From Myotis daubentonii (lineage: Eukaryota; Chordata; Mammalia; Chiroptera; Vespertilionidae), in contig NC_081844.1 in assembly GCF_963259705.1 (NCBI RefSeq), forward strand, positions 46,671,501 to 46,735,500: 64,000 nt of DNA, in the 5' to 3' direction. The notes under the pieces are model-generated. The model was not told the origin of the DNA. It ran no database searches and saw nothing but the letters and a program-made list of their open reading frames with translations. Within the stretch, counting starts at the first letter, position 1. Each line of letters starts with the position of its first letter. The position numbers and the translations under genes are program-made. Below, piece by piece: positions 10,471 through 22,467 of the stretch.

Positions 10471-12295
10471 TTTTTTAAAATCTCAGCTCTCTGGGATCAC
10501 AATCCATTTATTCTTTGAAAAAAAAATTATACATTTATTTTTATTTTTCAGTGTTGCAAACTCATACCAGCCAAACACAGAAAACCACATAACAAAAGTC
10601 TTTTTGTTTTCTCTTTAAAGAAATAATTTGCAACATTAACAGGCTACGGTGGGTAACCAGAGACCACACCCATTAATAGTACAAACACCCCAAGGTATAT
10701 AACTACCACCAGAGCCAGTATAAATGGCAAAAGCAAAAATATCATTTTCTGAAAACGAAAAAGGAAAGCGGGTCTGAGAGAAGCAGGACACATCTGCTTG
10801 GTGATACTTAACAGGCCAGAGAAAAACGAAACAATCTGTCTGAATGGACTGGAACCTGCACAAAGGCCTAATTAGAATCTAGGTGACAGCACTGAAGGCA
10901 AGGAACAGATTAAGACACGGAAATGTAACAATCATTTTTACTGCAGAAAATTTATTTTCCCTTGAGAAATTACACCAATGGATTGAAAAGCACATTGCTC
11001 CACTTTTCATACAGTCTAATGGATTGGTCTTGAAGTTACAAAGTGATTCTAAACAGTCACTTGCAAATTATTCAGGTCACTAAAGAGATGCGTGTAATAA
11101 AAACATCCTTAAGTCTTTTTAAAATTTTCATCTATACTTGGATACGGACTGTATTAATAATAGACTCCAGTTAAAGAGAGAAAAATCACTTTCTAGGTGC
11201 TCACTGTAAATACAATGTAAAAGGCAAACATTAAGCATTGATAGAGAGGGAGCTTAGAAGTCCTAGGGACTCCTTTTTCTGAGCTCTTAAGATTGGGCAG
11301 AAGCAGAAAATGGTCAACTCCTCCCACTCCCGCAGGATGGTGTGAGAAGAGCTCCACTCTCTTTAAAAGCCCAAGAAGGAGATGAACACAAATGTTTGTG
11401 CTTTCAATGATGTTTTCCTCTCACATGAAAATGAGCAAGAAGCGAAGTCTGAAATGTCAACAAAAGATATAATTTAATGTGGTAATTAATGACAATAAAA
11501 GTGATAGACTTGTCACCACACTAAAGAAAATTACAGAATAAAGGTTAACAAAACCGTTCTAGATGCTGTTGATAAATAACTGGCGTTTGTGTTAGTTGGC
11601 TATTGTCTTGAGCAGAAGTTCTCAATCTTCACAGCACATTGAACGTACCAGAGAAGTTGTAGTATGAGTGACTAGTTCACACATGACCTTTCGCCTGTGG
11701 GAACCTGGTGTCAGTGTTTACTGAAAGTCCTCCAGGTGAATGTGATGTGCAGCCTGGTTGGAGAATGGTTGGTCTCTAGGCTGAGAAGGTTTCTTTTACT
11801 TAATTCTATTGTCCTTTTGTTCCTTAATCAAAAGTGTAAAAATATAGTTTATATAATTAGTCTTGTATTTGACAAAGTAGCTAGTTAATATTTCTTCCAA
11901 TCCTAACCTTTTTTTCCCCCCCAAAAGCCTGACAAATATATTAAACATAAAAAAAGTCCACTGCACAAGGAACCAAGTAATTATAAACTGAAACAAGTCA
12001 TTTTCTTCACTTATGAAACTTGCAAATATATTAGAGAAATTATTATACCTAGTTTTTTATAGGTTCATAAAAAACACTTTTCAAGATAGATTATGGCTAC
12101 TGAGTTGTGATATTGATTATATACAGTCCATTAAATAAATTGCCTTTAAATATATATTTGTTAACAAGAAGAGTCTAAGAACCAATACAAGAAAAGTTAG
12201 TCCTCATTATACTAAGATTCCATAATTGTAAATTCACCTACTTACCAAAATTAATTCAAAACCCCCAATTTAATACACATGGTGCTCCCACTGTC
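10471..12295. other. Unassigned sequence with a possible retrocopy-like patch
   Basis: No repeat family recognised. 10540-10863 on the minus strand contains a 33-codon hydrophobic frame (10745 down to 10644, beginning MIFLLLPF and ending SGYPP). It is preceded by a pyrimidine-rich TTTTTCGTTTTCAG and followed after about 90 bases by AATAAA-like signals. This resembles a terminal exon or a retrocopy end, but a 33-codon frame can arise by chance. A competing 75-codon frame overlaps it. Confidence 0.3.
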
Positions 12296-12660
12296 ATTTG
12301 TAGACATGTCTAAAATGGCAAAACGTTTTGAGTCACTGACATTCTTCATCTGAGTTCTAACAAAATGACACCCTAACTTCTTGTGTCAGCTCTCATAGTT
12401 ACTGTGAACAGTGTCCTTCTCATGGCCTATTTTGCCACGTTTTTCTCATTTTCATGGTTTTTGTTGGTGACTGAGCTGTTAAAAATGGTCCCCAAGCATA
12501 GCATGAAAGCACTGTCTCATGTTCCCAACACAAACAGGACATAATGTCTGTTATGGAGAAAATACACATGTCGGATAAGGTTCATTCAGGCATGAGTTAT
12601 AGTACTGATAGTTGTGAGTTCAGTGTTAATGAATCAACAATACACTACAAGCAAGGGTCA
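12296..12660 (+). mobile_element. Tigger/MARNA-type transposon fragment
   Basis: CATGAGTTATAGTACTGATA and GTTAATGAATCAACAATACA translate to MSYS and VNESTI, the helix-turn-helix region of pogo/Tigger-family transposases (typical motif EFNVNESTI). Upstream, CAGTGTCCTTCTCATGGCC and ATGGTCCCCAAGC resemble the 5' part of the same family. Stops interrupt the frame. It is an old, inactive piece, directly followed by L1. Confidence 0.65.
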
Positions 12661-12719
12661 AGGTAATTAAAAAAGGGGGAAAATCATTTCAAAAAATGGG
12701 GCTTCAAAACAGGACATCT

Positions 12720-13482
12720 GTATTAAAAAAAAAAATCAATCCTTAATGCTCACACAATACATGAAGAATTTTTTGAAATGTGTCATAGAAATAAATTTTA
12801 AAGCTAAAAGTACAAAATTTCTAGGAAAAAATGATAATAGGTAGCCAAATATCTCTCAGATGAGATATCAGAAGCATAATCCAAAAATGAATAATAGTAC
12901 ACTAAACTTTATCAAAATAATTATTATAAAAACATGATTAATGAAGTAAAAATGCAAAATACAAAAACACAAAATAGGAGAGAATATATATCTTATATAT
13001 ATTATTTCATAATATATAACATATATTGAGACAATACACAATGTGTATTTATTTAGGGATTACTTATATCTAGAATATATAAAAGAAGTTTCCAACTCAG
13101 AAAATACAATTTTACAAATAAGTAAAAATTTAAAGACACTTCTTAAAATATATGAAATGTCAATTATTATTGAAAATATGTTTAACATTATTATCTGGAA
13201 AAGTAAATTATATCGGTAGTTGGAAAGTAAAGTAAAACTTCAATTAGATACAACTGTACACATATATAAATGGTTGAGATTAAAAATTGTGAGAGTGAAT
13301 GTTGTCAATTATACGGATAAATATTGCTGGTAGGGAAATGAAATGATACAATCATTTTGCAAAAACAGTTTGGCAATTTCTTATAAAGGTAAACATACAT
13401 TTATATATGACCCAGTAATTTTATTCCAAGGTGCTCAAGAGAAATGAAAACATATCCACACAAAGACATTTAAATTGCTCAT
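12720..13482 (+). mobile_element. L1 LINE 3' region, left part (split by SINE)
   Basis: It follows L1 ORF2 end and 3' UTR: ATATCTAGAATATATAAAAG, then AACAGTTTGGCAATTTCTT, CATACATTTATATATGACCC and GAGAAATGAAAACATATCCA. Stops in all frames make it non-functional. The right part resumes at 13715. Confidence 0.85.
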
Positions 13483-13703
13483 CGAGCCCTAGCTGCTTTG
13501 GCTCAGTGGATACAGCGTCAGCCTACAGACTGAAGGGTCCATGTTCGATTCCAGTCAAGAGTGCATGCCCAGGCTGCAGGCTCAATCCCCAGGAGGGGCA
13601 TGAAGGAGGCAGCCAATCGAAGATTCTTTCTCATCATTTATGTTTCTATCTCTCTCTCCCTCTCCCTTCCTCTCTAAAATCAATTTAAAACATTTAAAAT
13701 AAT
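13483..13703 (+). mobile_element. VES SINE inside L1
   Basis: tRNA-like head GAGCCCTAGCTGCTTTGGCT with A box (TGGCTCAGTGG) and B box (GTTCGATTCC), VES body (AGGAGGCAGCCAATCGAAGA), pyrimidine tract and ATCAATTTAAAA tail. Flanked by AAATTGCTCAT (13472-13482) and AAAATGCTCAT (13704-13714), an 11-bp duplication with one mismatch. It splits an L1 3' end. Confidence 0.93.
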
Positions 13704-13714
13704 AAAATGCTCAT

Positions 13715-14110
13715 AGCAACTGTATTTATAATAGCTAAACACTGAAAACAAGTCAAATGATCAACAAGGAAATAGATAAGCATAATATAATATGCAGTGT
13801 AATGGAATGCTACTCAGCTATAAAAAGGAACAGACTAATGAACCATGCACCATTATGCTGAATGAAGTCAGAAATTTTATGCTGAGTGAAAGAAGCTAGA
13901 CAAAAGAGAGTATAAACTTTATGAATCCATTTATATGAAATTCTAAATCTTTCAGAATAATTTATGGTGATATTGCAAAGAGGCATGAGGGACGTTTGAA
14001 GGGTAACGGAAATGCTCGTTACTGATTGGGAGGATGGTTTCCAGGTGTCTACCTCTGTCATAACTCATTGACTTACACACTATAAATGGATGTCATTGTC
14101 CCAAAGTTGA
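13715..14110 (+). mobile_element. L1 LINE 3' end, right part
   Basis: Continues the L1: TATTTATAATAGCTAAACAC, AATGGAATGCTACTCAGCTA, TATGCTGAGTGAAAGAAGC, TATGAATCCATTTATATGAA, GGTTTCCAGGTGTC. Confidence 0.85.
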
Positions 14111-14261
14111 CCAAAAAGATTAAAAATCTGAAGCTTCATTTGTTACTATCTATTTCATATCTTAAATTATCATTTTATAATAATAAATTCATGTGTCAGG
14201 CATCATAATAAATGTTTGCAAGTATACTTATTGAATAAAGCTGCTACAGAATGTTATTACT

Positions 14262-14432
14262 TGAGAATATAGCAAGTACTTTCCCAAGTATTCTTTGGGG
14301 TTATTGTAATCCTCATGACAACACTGAAATGTATGCGAGGCAAATGATTTTATCCTCATTTGAAAAGTAGAGAAACTGAAACACAGTGAAGTCACCGTCT
14401 ACCAAGGAGCAGATTTGGAAATCCAACCCTCC
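14262..14432 (+). mobile_element. MIR SINE
   Basis: Decayed copy of the MIR tail half: AATCCTCATGACAACACTG, TTATCCTCATTTGAAAAGTA, GAGAAACTGAAACACAGTGA, AGATTTGGAAATCCAAC. Confidence 0.7.
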
Positions 14433-15730
14433 CTTCTGTTTCCTAATCATTCTAAATAATTTACCTGTAATTGTTTTGAATTGGAGAAATGAATATTTTG
14501 GAATAATTTTCACATTTGGAAACTGATGTTATTTTATTTGTCCTTGCACTTTTAGAGAAAGAGGCTTGCAGAGTTGACTCATCGCTACTTAACTTTTGTT
14601 CTCATTTAACTGCAGCTATTGTAAACAATAGTTCCATTTGCAACCCACACATGGAGAGAACACAACCTCCCATGGACTGTGTTTATCTTGGGTGGTTAAT
14701 GATCCTGCATCCAACATCTACCAAGGTGGTAGCTCAAGGAGCCTTTCCAAAGCACCCGTTAAAGAGGGGGTTTTTCCCTTCTCCCAAGTTCCATGTGAAT
14801 TCCTGCCTTCTGACTCGTCTGCCAAGTCCAGCAACATTGCCTTATGCCCCAGAGGCACCAGAGGAGTGAGCCAACCCATCAAATTCCCGCCATCAATTTA
14901 GCTTAAACCATGAGATTATTTCTCCGGGGAAGGATGTTTCACACCCCTCGAGCAATCCTCTGGACTTTTAAAAATATTTTTCTCCTTGTATGAGTACTTT
15001 CTATTTGAGACCAAACAAAATATATTTCTGAGCTAGATATTGTCTTCATCATTGTGCATTTGCTGTTCATAATAAGAGAAAATGTAGCTGTGTTTGCATG
15101 CATGTGTGTTTTAAAGAGAGATGGGATTGGAGGACAGAGAGAGACAGACAGACAGAGTGGGAGGGAAAAAGGAAAGAGGGAGAGAGAAAAGAGATGAGAC
15201 AATTAAAAATATATCTATTTTCTAGATATTGTGGAGCAATTACGAATATTTTCAGAAGGTCATTTTCCTTAGACATTTGAGACATTTTGGGGGAGTCTAA
15301 AAAGATATTTATTCTATAAAAAAAAGAACACATTTAGCAGCACTCCCAAAGGGGCATTAAAGATTATTACCCCTCCGGAAATTCCAGAAATTTGAGACTG
15401 TGTTTCAGGAGTGTATCAAAACTCTCAGATCAACTTGGGTTTCTGGTATAGACTAAGTGCTTAGTAAATGAATTAATGTTCAATTAATGGTTAGAGGAAA
15501 CTGTTACCCATAAATAATTTGTAGCAGAGACTGGATGGGGGAATAAAACCACCTGCTCCACTAGCTGGTCAGTGTCTGAGGGTCACCTTACATTCCTGTG
15601 GGTTAAGACACTTTTGAAGAAATGCAAGTGGCATAAGGGGAAATTTACATATTAAGCCCATCTGTTTTAGAGGCAAAGACTGTAACAAGATGAAAGGACA
15701 CATGAAAGAGGTTCAGAGTATGGTGACCAA
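14433..15730. other. Unassigned sequence
   Basis: No repeat family or gene recognised. 15110-15195 is a purine-rich GAGAGA/GACAGA patch. Two overlapping frames at 14516-14901 lack any recognisable domain and have no homologue that I can name. Confidence 0.4.
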
Positions 15731-15734
15731 GGGG

Positions 15735-15960
15735 GCACTCTGCCATCAAACTGCATTTGAAACTCTACTGCTGCATCTTTTATTTATAAGCTGTGTAGTG
15801 TCAGGGCACTTGCTTAGTTAACTTTTGTGTCTCAGTTGCATCTTATGCTAAATGAAGAAATCAAGGTGCTTACCACATATGGGTACTGTGAGAAAGAAAT
15901 GATTTAGTACAAGCATTGTGCACAGACACATAGCAAATGTGTACTGGACACAAAAGGAAG
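15735..15960 (-). mobile_element. MIR SINE, reversed
   Basis: GAAACTCTACTGCTGCATCT, TTATAAGCTGTGTAGTGTC, TTAGTTAACTTTTGTGTCTC and GTACTGTGAGAAAGAAATG follow the reversed MIR order (head, core, tail). Confidence 0.65.
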
Positions 15961-16009
15961 CTGTAGGTACATCAGGGAGGATAAGCCAATGTGAAGGCAT
16001 TATTGCCCA

Positions 16010-16250
16010 GGAGTCAGGACCACAGACTTGGTGGCAGGATACCTGGTGAAATCCTGGCCCTGCTATTCACTCATTCATTGTTTAAACTTGGGTGATTTGA
16101 CCTTCCTAAAAATTATGTTTCTCATATAAAACATGGTAGTAATAAAGAAGCTATCTTATAAAACAACTGTGAGAATTCAACGTGATAATATATGAAAAGC
16201 CCTGGAAAGAGTTCTCTATACATAAGACAAAATCAATAAATGCCCACTAT
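16010..16250 (-). mobile_element. MIR SINE, reversed, near full length
   Basis: CCTGGTGAAATCCTGGCCCT, ACTTGGGTGATTTGACCTTC, ACAACTGTGAGAATTCAACG and AATCAATAAATGCCCACTAT match MIR in reverse order. Decay is moderate. Confidence 0.72.
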
Positions 16251-16429
16251 TATCAAGACACACTGTCTACATTCTATTATGGACATGTGTCTATGTATTC
16301 ACTTAACATGTTGTTATAATTCCTGAAGATATTTTAAGTGAATTAAAAGTGAAATCCCCACTTTCTCTTTAGAGAGAAACTTTATTTACCTATTTACATT
16401 ACACCCTAAAATTTTTGGACAGAAGAGAA

Positions 16430-16760
16430 ATAAATACACTCATGGGATCGTGGAAAATGTGATCATAATTATGTTCTGACTGGATAAGCAATAGAACTGA
16501 ATCATGTCGTTACCTAATTAGCCGTGATCATCAAAACTATAGTTGCTATCGTGGCATAATTGCTCATTTTTTGTTGTTGCTGCTGTTGGAACATATGGAG
16601 GAACCATTGACAGCACCGGCTGACAATTAAAATCAGAATGATCATAGTGCTTCAAGGTGTCTACCCACTAATTAGAAACGTGATTGAAAAGGTGTAATTT
16701 GCAAGTTTGTCAGTATTAGGAATTAACTAGTATTTCGCTATTTCATACTAAAGCTTACAG
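16430..16760. promoter_or_regulatory. Candidate conserved non-coding element (homeodomain-rich)
   Basis: Repeat-free and unusually dense in homeodomain-type cores: CTAATTAGCCGTGATC, GACAATTAAAATC, ACTAATTAGAAACGTGATTG, GAATTAACTAG. It has no coding frame. Such clusters occur in developmental enhancers, but AT-rich DNA yields TAAT cores by chance, and conservation cannot be judged from one sequence. Confidence 0.25.
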
Positions 16761-17315
16761 ATATTCATTTTCTCTCAAAAGTTATTAGTGTTCCAACATC
16801 TGTTTCAAGGGAATAAACTTTAGAACATAAATCCTAAACAATTATTTCTGTATATGAAGAACTTATCCCCAACAAATGGTTTCAGATTTTTTTCACTCTT
16901 GAGCAATGCAAGCTTTTAGTAAAACATTTCCAATAATGTCAGGCTGCAGCATTCATATTTTCTATCTGTTTTCCATTTCCTTAAATCTTCCTTTTCTTTC
17001 CTACCTATTCCAGAGCAATTGAAATGGCAGGGACATCTTAGATTTCTTAGAATTTCTTTTATCCTTTGAGGTTCCTTATAAGGTTCTAAGTACATAATTG
17101 CTGGGAATGTATATTTGATAACCCCCTCAGATTACTATATTTAGGGATTATTCTTTGTTTTGCCATTTCTCCCACTGGAAAATATTCAAATACTTCTATC
17201 TCTAACTCACTTCTTTTTTGAGTTCTCAATTATTTCTCCTTTAAGGCCAAAATATAAAGCTATGATTTTTAAAGCTTTTTGCAAAAGCTCTTGGAAGTTA
17301 AACAATACAGTGGGC
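16761..17315. other. Unassigned sequence
   Basis: AT-rich, with no gene, RNA or repeat recognised. Confidence 0.4.
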
Positions 17316-17319
17316 ATAT

Positions 17320-17645
17320 TTATTCAGTCATTCAGTCAGTCATAAAGAGTGAATGTCAACTATTTGCCAGGCACTATTCCAGATCTGAAAATATTCCAGT
17401 AAATGAAACAACTAACAGTCCTGTTCTCATATTGTGAGGAAGATGTAAACATACATTGCCTAACCAACTACTAGTAAACAAGAGATATACTAGAGACCGC
17501 TGGATAGGAGAAGCGAGGAATGGTGAGGGTTTGAAGGAGAGTTTTAGAGGACGGGTCTAAAGATGGGAAGATTCAACTCTGAGGACATCTGTTTTTGAGG
17601 CAGAGGGAGCATCAATGAAGAGCCCTGAGATGGGAACAAAAGTCA
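17320..17645 (+). mobile_element. L2 LINE 3' region
   Basis: TTATTCAGTCATTCAGTCAG, AACTATTTGCCAGGCACTAT and TTCTCATATTGTGAGGAAG, then later GAGGCAGAGGGAGCATCAAT and GAGCCCTGAGATGGGAAC, follow the L2 3' order (target-like ATTTATTGAGC, TGCCAGGCACT, GGCAGAGGGAACAG, GGCCCTGAGG). Confidence 0.6.
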
Positions 17646-19071
17646 GTTTTTGAAACGACATCATGGTTAACGAGTGTGTGAGAACATGCAAGTTCAGAGT
17701 TCTTTCCTGCAGAGATAAGAATCCATTCTAAGTAAGTTTAATGAATGATTATGTGGAATTAGGAAGCTCAGAAGATATCTTAAAAATCTGGAGAATTAGT
17801 CCTAACAGCTTGAACCAACATAACAGGGGGTTGCTTCAGTGAGAACATCACTCCCAAGGCTGCTGAGCACAAGAATGTCAGACCTTCAAGGTTGGATACA
17901 GGGTTCTCCAACTCTGCCACCATTCCCACCAAAAAAAGAGATTGTGCACTGTACCCCCTCTCCCTTATGGCTCACTTCCAAGTCCAAAGTCTCACACAAC
18001 TTTTGGTTGATAGAGCCAATGCCACATAAATAATAGGAAGTCTAAGAGAGGGTGTTCTAACTTCTAACTTGAGAACAATGAGCTCATTATATCTCATTGA
18101 AGGGTGTTCAAAAGATGCCACCTCATCAACTATGTGATAAATGCCCACTAGGTCACAAAGAAAAGCTTGATATTTAAATGTTAGTATAATTTCAAGTGTG
18201 TTATATATAATTTCCATATTCTTCTCTAAATTCTGCATCATAGACATATGGAAACTGAAAAATACAAAATATATTTGACTTCTATGGCATCAAAAAATAA
18301 ATGTGGGAGAACAGAGCTGCAATGATCAGTAGCACCAATGCATGGTTTAATTTAGTGAGTACTTCTAATGGATATTTAATCAGCAGGGTTATCTCTGCCA
18401 AACTAGGAAGGGCTGCTCACTGCCATGTCAAATCTCATTAGTATGACCAACTGGAAGTGACACCTTTCCCTTGAGAATAAGTACATCACTTCTGTAGGAC
18501 TCCGAGGTGGAGATAATTGACCAATGAAAATAGCATGGATTATTAAAAGTTTAGCAGAAAAAGAAAGCTTCTCACTAATGTCATTCAAATCTTACAAGCC
18601 TAGAGTAAAAACTACCACATTGCTAATGAAGCCAAAATCACTTTTAAATAGAAACTTGAAAATGAAGACATTTAAAATTCAAATATACCAAAAATGTTTT
18701 TTCTTTGTAAATTTAAATTTTATTATATTTGCAAATTAACTGAACATGTGCACAGCTCATCTTTTCTTTCTGTGACTAGACAGGGCTTACCAAATATTTG
18801 TTGCCAGATAATGTAATGAAGTAAAAATCAGAATCTTTTAAGAATTCATTTAATGGCTTAGACTAGAGAATAAAACTTATTTTCAAAGCTCCATTTACAT
18901 ATGGTTAATATAAAATTAAGCTCCATTTACCCCACATAAATGCGTACCTATTACATTTGTTTCAAAGCAATGGGAATGATATCTAGCTATATATCAGAAC
19001 AACCCAGGGAAATGTGCAAAAATGAAGCCTTGGGGTTCCACTGCAAGCTTCTGGTTCATTATTATCTCTCA
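17646..19071. other. Unassigned sequence
   Basis: No gene or repeat recognised. Several short frames on both strands lack any motif. Confidence 0.4.
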
Positions 19072-19292
19072 CTAGAGGCCCTATGCATGAAAATTCGTGC
19101 AAGAGTAGGCCTTCCTTCCCCCGGCTGCTGGCACTGGGCTCCCTCTGGCACCCAGGACATGAGCTTCCGTCCTCCAGCCGCAGGCAGGCACCCGGGACCC
19201 GGGCTGGCTTCCCTCCAGCCCCGGCTTCATCAGGAAGGACGTCTGGAATGACATCCTGTCTAATTAGCATATTACCCTTTTATTATTATAGA
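19072..19292 (-). mobile_element. HeliBat-type Helitron, reversed
   Basis: On the plus strand it reads CTAGAGGCCCTATGCATGAA at the left and CATATTACCCTTTTATTATT then ATAGA at the right, so its 5' TC end is at 19291-19292. It is bounded by A (19071) and T (19293). The interior (CAGGAAGGACGTCTGG, GGCTTCATC) is shared with the copies at 21419 and 52492, marking a short subfamily. Confidence 0.9.
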
Positions 19293-20895
19293 TGAGCTCA
19301 GGGATCCATTACATCTAATGCATTGACCAGTACTTTAATATTATTGCAACCTGTCCCCAGGCAGATGTCTTAGTGAAATCACATGACTTTCATCTCATTA
19401 GAGATACATAGGGGAGAGTTTTTACAGAAATAGGACCCAGACATTCTACACAAGCCATTTAAACATACAAAATATGGGACAAGATAAAACCTATCTTTCT
19501 GGGAAAATCTATAAAAAAGTTGTCCCTTTCCTCTGCTAAAGTCTGCACTCCTCTAATAATCTAAACACTTAGGAAAATCTTTCAAACAGTCTTTGAAGGG
19601 GTTATCTAATAACAAAACAACACATAATATAAATAAAAATTATAAACTGATTGAAAAAAATAATATACTATGTAAAGAAAGGCTAGAATTAATTTTTGAA
19701 ATCCAGAAAAGCAGATGAATCTCTAGGACACATAGTAAAAAGTATAAATAAAATAAAAACAAAATTGGAAAGAGGATGGGACTATAACAGTATGGAGGAC
19801 TTTTATAATAAGAGAATAATGTTTATAGTTATAGTAAATAAATATGAAAATCTATGTTTTTTAAGTGAATGAATTACCCAAATCAAAGCTGTGGAAAACT
19901 GAAGTCCAATAACTACACAAGAAATACAACAAGTTATCAATGACTTGCATCCTAAAAGAATTCTGAGTTATGTGCTTTTATACATATAGCAATAAAGTTT
20001 TCTATTCTATAGAATATATTTTTGAGAATAAAATTACCATGATCCCATGTAATAATCAGAAGTGATAGGTAAAGTTTGTTTTAAAAAAAACACAACAACA
20101 ACACAAAAACAAAACTGATTAAGGAAAAAAGATAAAGTTACAAATAAAATAAAGTGTGCAAAATGACATGTCACTGTAGAGTTTTTTCAAGATCATTAGA
20201 GATTATTATGAACAACCTCATTCAATGAACTGAAAAGTTTAAAAATACATATATTTTACACAAAAAATCAAAATACCAAGGCTCAAGAAAACATAGAATA
20301 TATCTAAGTATCATTTATGATTAGATTTTTACCTAAAAATAGAAAATAAAAACCTCCCAAATAGGGCTCAAGCAAAGTAGAACTTCAGGTCGCTTTCATA
20401 AAAGTTCAGACACTTCAGGGCTGTGGGGTGGCTCTGCTCCATCAGTGCTTTGCCACCCCTTAAGCTTGGTCCTAATCCCTATTTTCTGAAACTGTGTCCA
20501 TCAAGCAAAAACAAATAAAACAAAAAAGTTTTAGTAATGAAAATTTCATATAAATCTTACAAACTTAGATATAAATCTTAAATAAAATATTAACAAATTG
20601 AAAACAGATAAATCTATGCATATGGAGAATACCCACACTTTGAATTTAACAGAAATGGCACTAAAATCAGTAAGGAAAGGGATATTATTCAATGAATGGT
20701 CAGAGACCAATGGTTATCTGTCTTAAATACAAGTAAAACCAGATTTTTATATGATGTACAAAAATAATTAATTTCCACATAAAGTTTGGAAAGCTACACT
20801 TTGAAATGTTTAGAATAAAAATCATGTCTGTATGAATTTAGGACAGAAAATAATTTCCTGATTGAAACACATAATCAAAAAATTATAAACCAAAT
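19293..20895. other. AT-rich sequence, possibly old L1
   Basis: The A-rich composition and phrases such as AATCAGTAAGGAAAGGGATA and GGACAGAAAATAATTTCCTG suggest decayed L1 ORF2. I cannot assign it firmly. Confidence 0.35.
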
Positions 20896-20899
20896 TTTT

Positions 20900-21418
20900 C
20901 CACAATAAAAATGTCTGTATTAAAGAAGATATCAAAAACAAGGCATAATGCTAAGCCACAGATTTGGATAATTGCAATAGAAAAAAAAGCAATTCCAAAG
21001 GAATAATATCTAGAATATATAAAGAATATCTTCAAATTAATAAGAAAAACGAACAATAGAAAAAGAAGGCAAAAGACTTGAGTAAACATTTTATAGAAAT
21101 AAGTTTAAATTGCCAATAAGCATGAAAAGATTATCAACTGCATTATATATAGAAATACAAATAAAAACAAGTGAGATGGATGAAACTCTTCAGATTGTAA
21201 ATCCTGATACCAAGGGCTAGTGAGAACAAAAAGAAAACAGAAACACACCTGTTGCTTATGTTGCATAAAGTGGTATAAGCATTTTAAAAATAAACTGTCA
21301 CAATCCAGTAAAATTGAAGATGCACAAACTTTACAATCTAGCAATTGCACTTTTCTACCACAGAGAAAAGTCTTCTCTTTTTGTCTAGATTAGAAACTGG
21401 CAAACCTATTATAAAATA
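20900..21418 (+). mobile_element. L1 LINE, ORF2 3' part, decayed
   Basis: ATATCTAGAATATATAAAGA, AATTAATAAGAAAAACGAAC, GAAGGCAAAAGACTTGAGTA, AATTGCCAATAAGCATGAAA and TATAGAAATACAAATAAAAA match the L1 ORF2 terminal region in order. Many stops are present. Confidence 0.75.
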
Positions 21419-21571
21419 CTATAGGCCTGATGCACAAAATTCGTGCAAGGGGCTTGGCCCTCACAGCCTCAGTGGCTGCCTCGGCCCTCGCAGCCCCGGG
21501 TTCATCTGGAAGGTCATCCAGAAGGACAACTGGAAGGTCTAAATATCATATTACACTTTTATTATTATAGA
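21419..21571 (-). mobile_element. Short HeliBat-type Helitron, reversed
   Basis: The left end is CTATAGGCCTGATGCACAAA with the hairpin GCACAAAATTCGTGC (canonical CTAGAGGCC altered). The right end is TTACACTTTTATTATTATAG then A. Bounded by A (21418) and T (21572). It lies between two L1 pieces and may split one of them. Confidence 0.85.
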
Positions 21572-21599
21572 TGTGTATGGAAAGAACAAAGACATTAAA

Positions 21600-22467
21600 C
21601 AGCCAAAACAATTTGAATAGCCAAGACAATTGAGACTTACCACTAGCTATACAATAAAGATAGTATGTTTTGTTGGCATAGAAATAGACTAAGAGATCAG
21701 TGAAAATTCAGGAATAGAGTCCAGAAATAAACCCTGGACAACTGATTTAAGTCCATGCATTAGGTAAAGGAGTCTCTTTAACAGGTATTCCCAGAACAAC
21801 TGGATACTGATAATGTGTGGGGGAACAGACTTTGATTCTCACTTAATCCCATACACATACATTTGATCAAGATTAAACTAAGCATAAAATGTATAGTTTC
21901 TAAAAGAAAATTGAATATTTTCACAACCTAATGAAAGATAAAAGAGTTCTGGAACAGAAAACAACAACAAAAACAAATTCCAAAAGAAAAAAAATGATAA
22001 ACTAGAAATCTTTAAAATTTATAAATTTTCTGCTCTGCTCATCAAAAGACACTGATAAGAAAATGATATACAAGCCACAAATGGGAAAAACTATTTACAG
22101 TACATATGTGTAACAAAACTTGTTTCCAGAATAGAGAAAAAATAAGCAAAAATCTTGAAAAGACAACTTACAAAGGAAGATCTATGAATGTACAATAAAT
22201 ATATGAAAAGATATTCAACTCATTAGTTACCAGAAAAAAATATAAGTTTTAACCACAATAACATGCTAACTAGACAGACTAAAATTTAAAAAGGCTGACA
22301 AAATCAACTATTGGTCAGAATGTGCAGTGAATGGTACTTTCATACATTATTGTTGGGAGTTGAAAATGGTTCAATTCTTTTGAACTGTTTGATATTTACT
22401 TATGAAGTCAATCATACATCTAGAATATGACCCAGGCATTCAAAAGAGAAGGGTTGCAAACACACAA
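21600..22467 (+). mobile_element. L1 LINE ORF2 3' part, split by Helitron
   Basis: ATAGAAATAGACTAAGAGAT, TCAAAAGACACTGATAAGAA, GAAAAAACTATTTACAG-like, GTTTCCAGAATAGAGAAAAA, TATGACCCAGGCATTCAAAA and GAGAAGGGTTGCAAACAC fit the L1 ORF2 end. It resumes after the Helitron at 23063. Confidence 0.75.
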
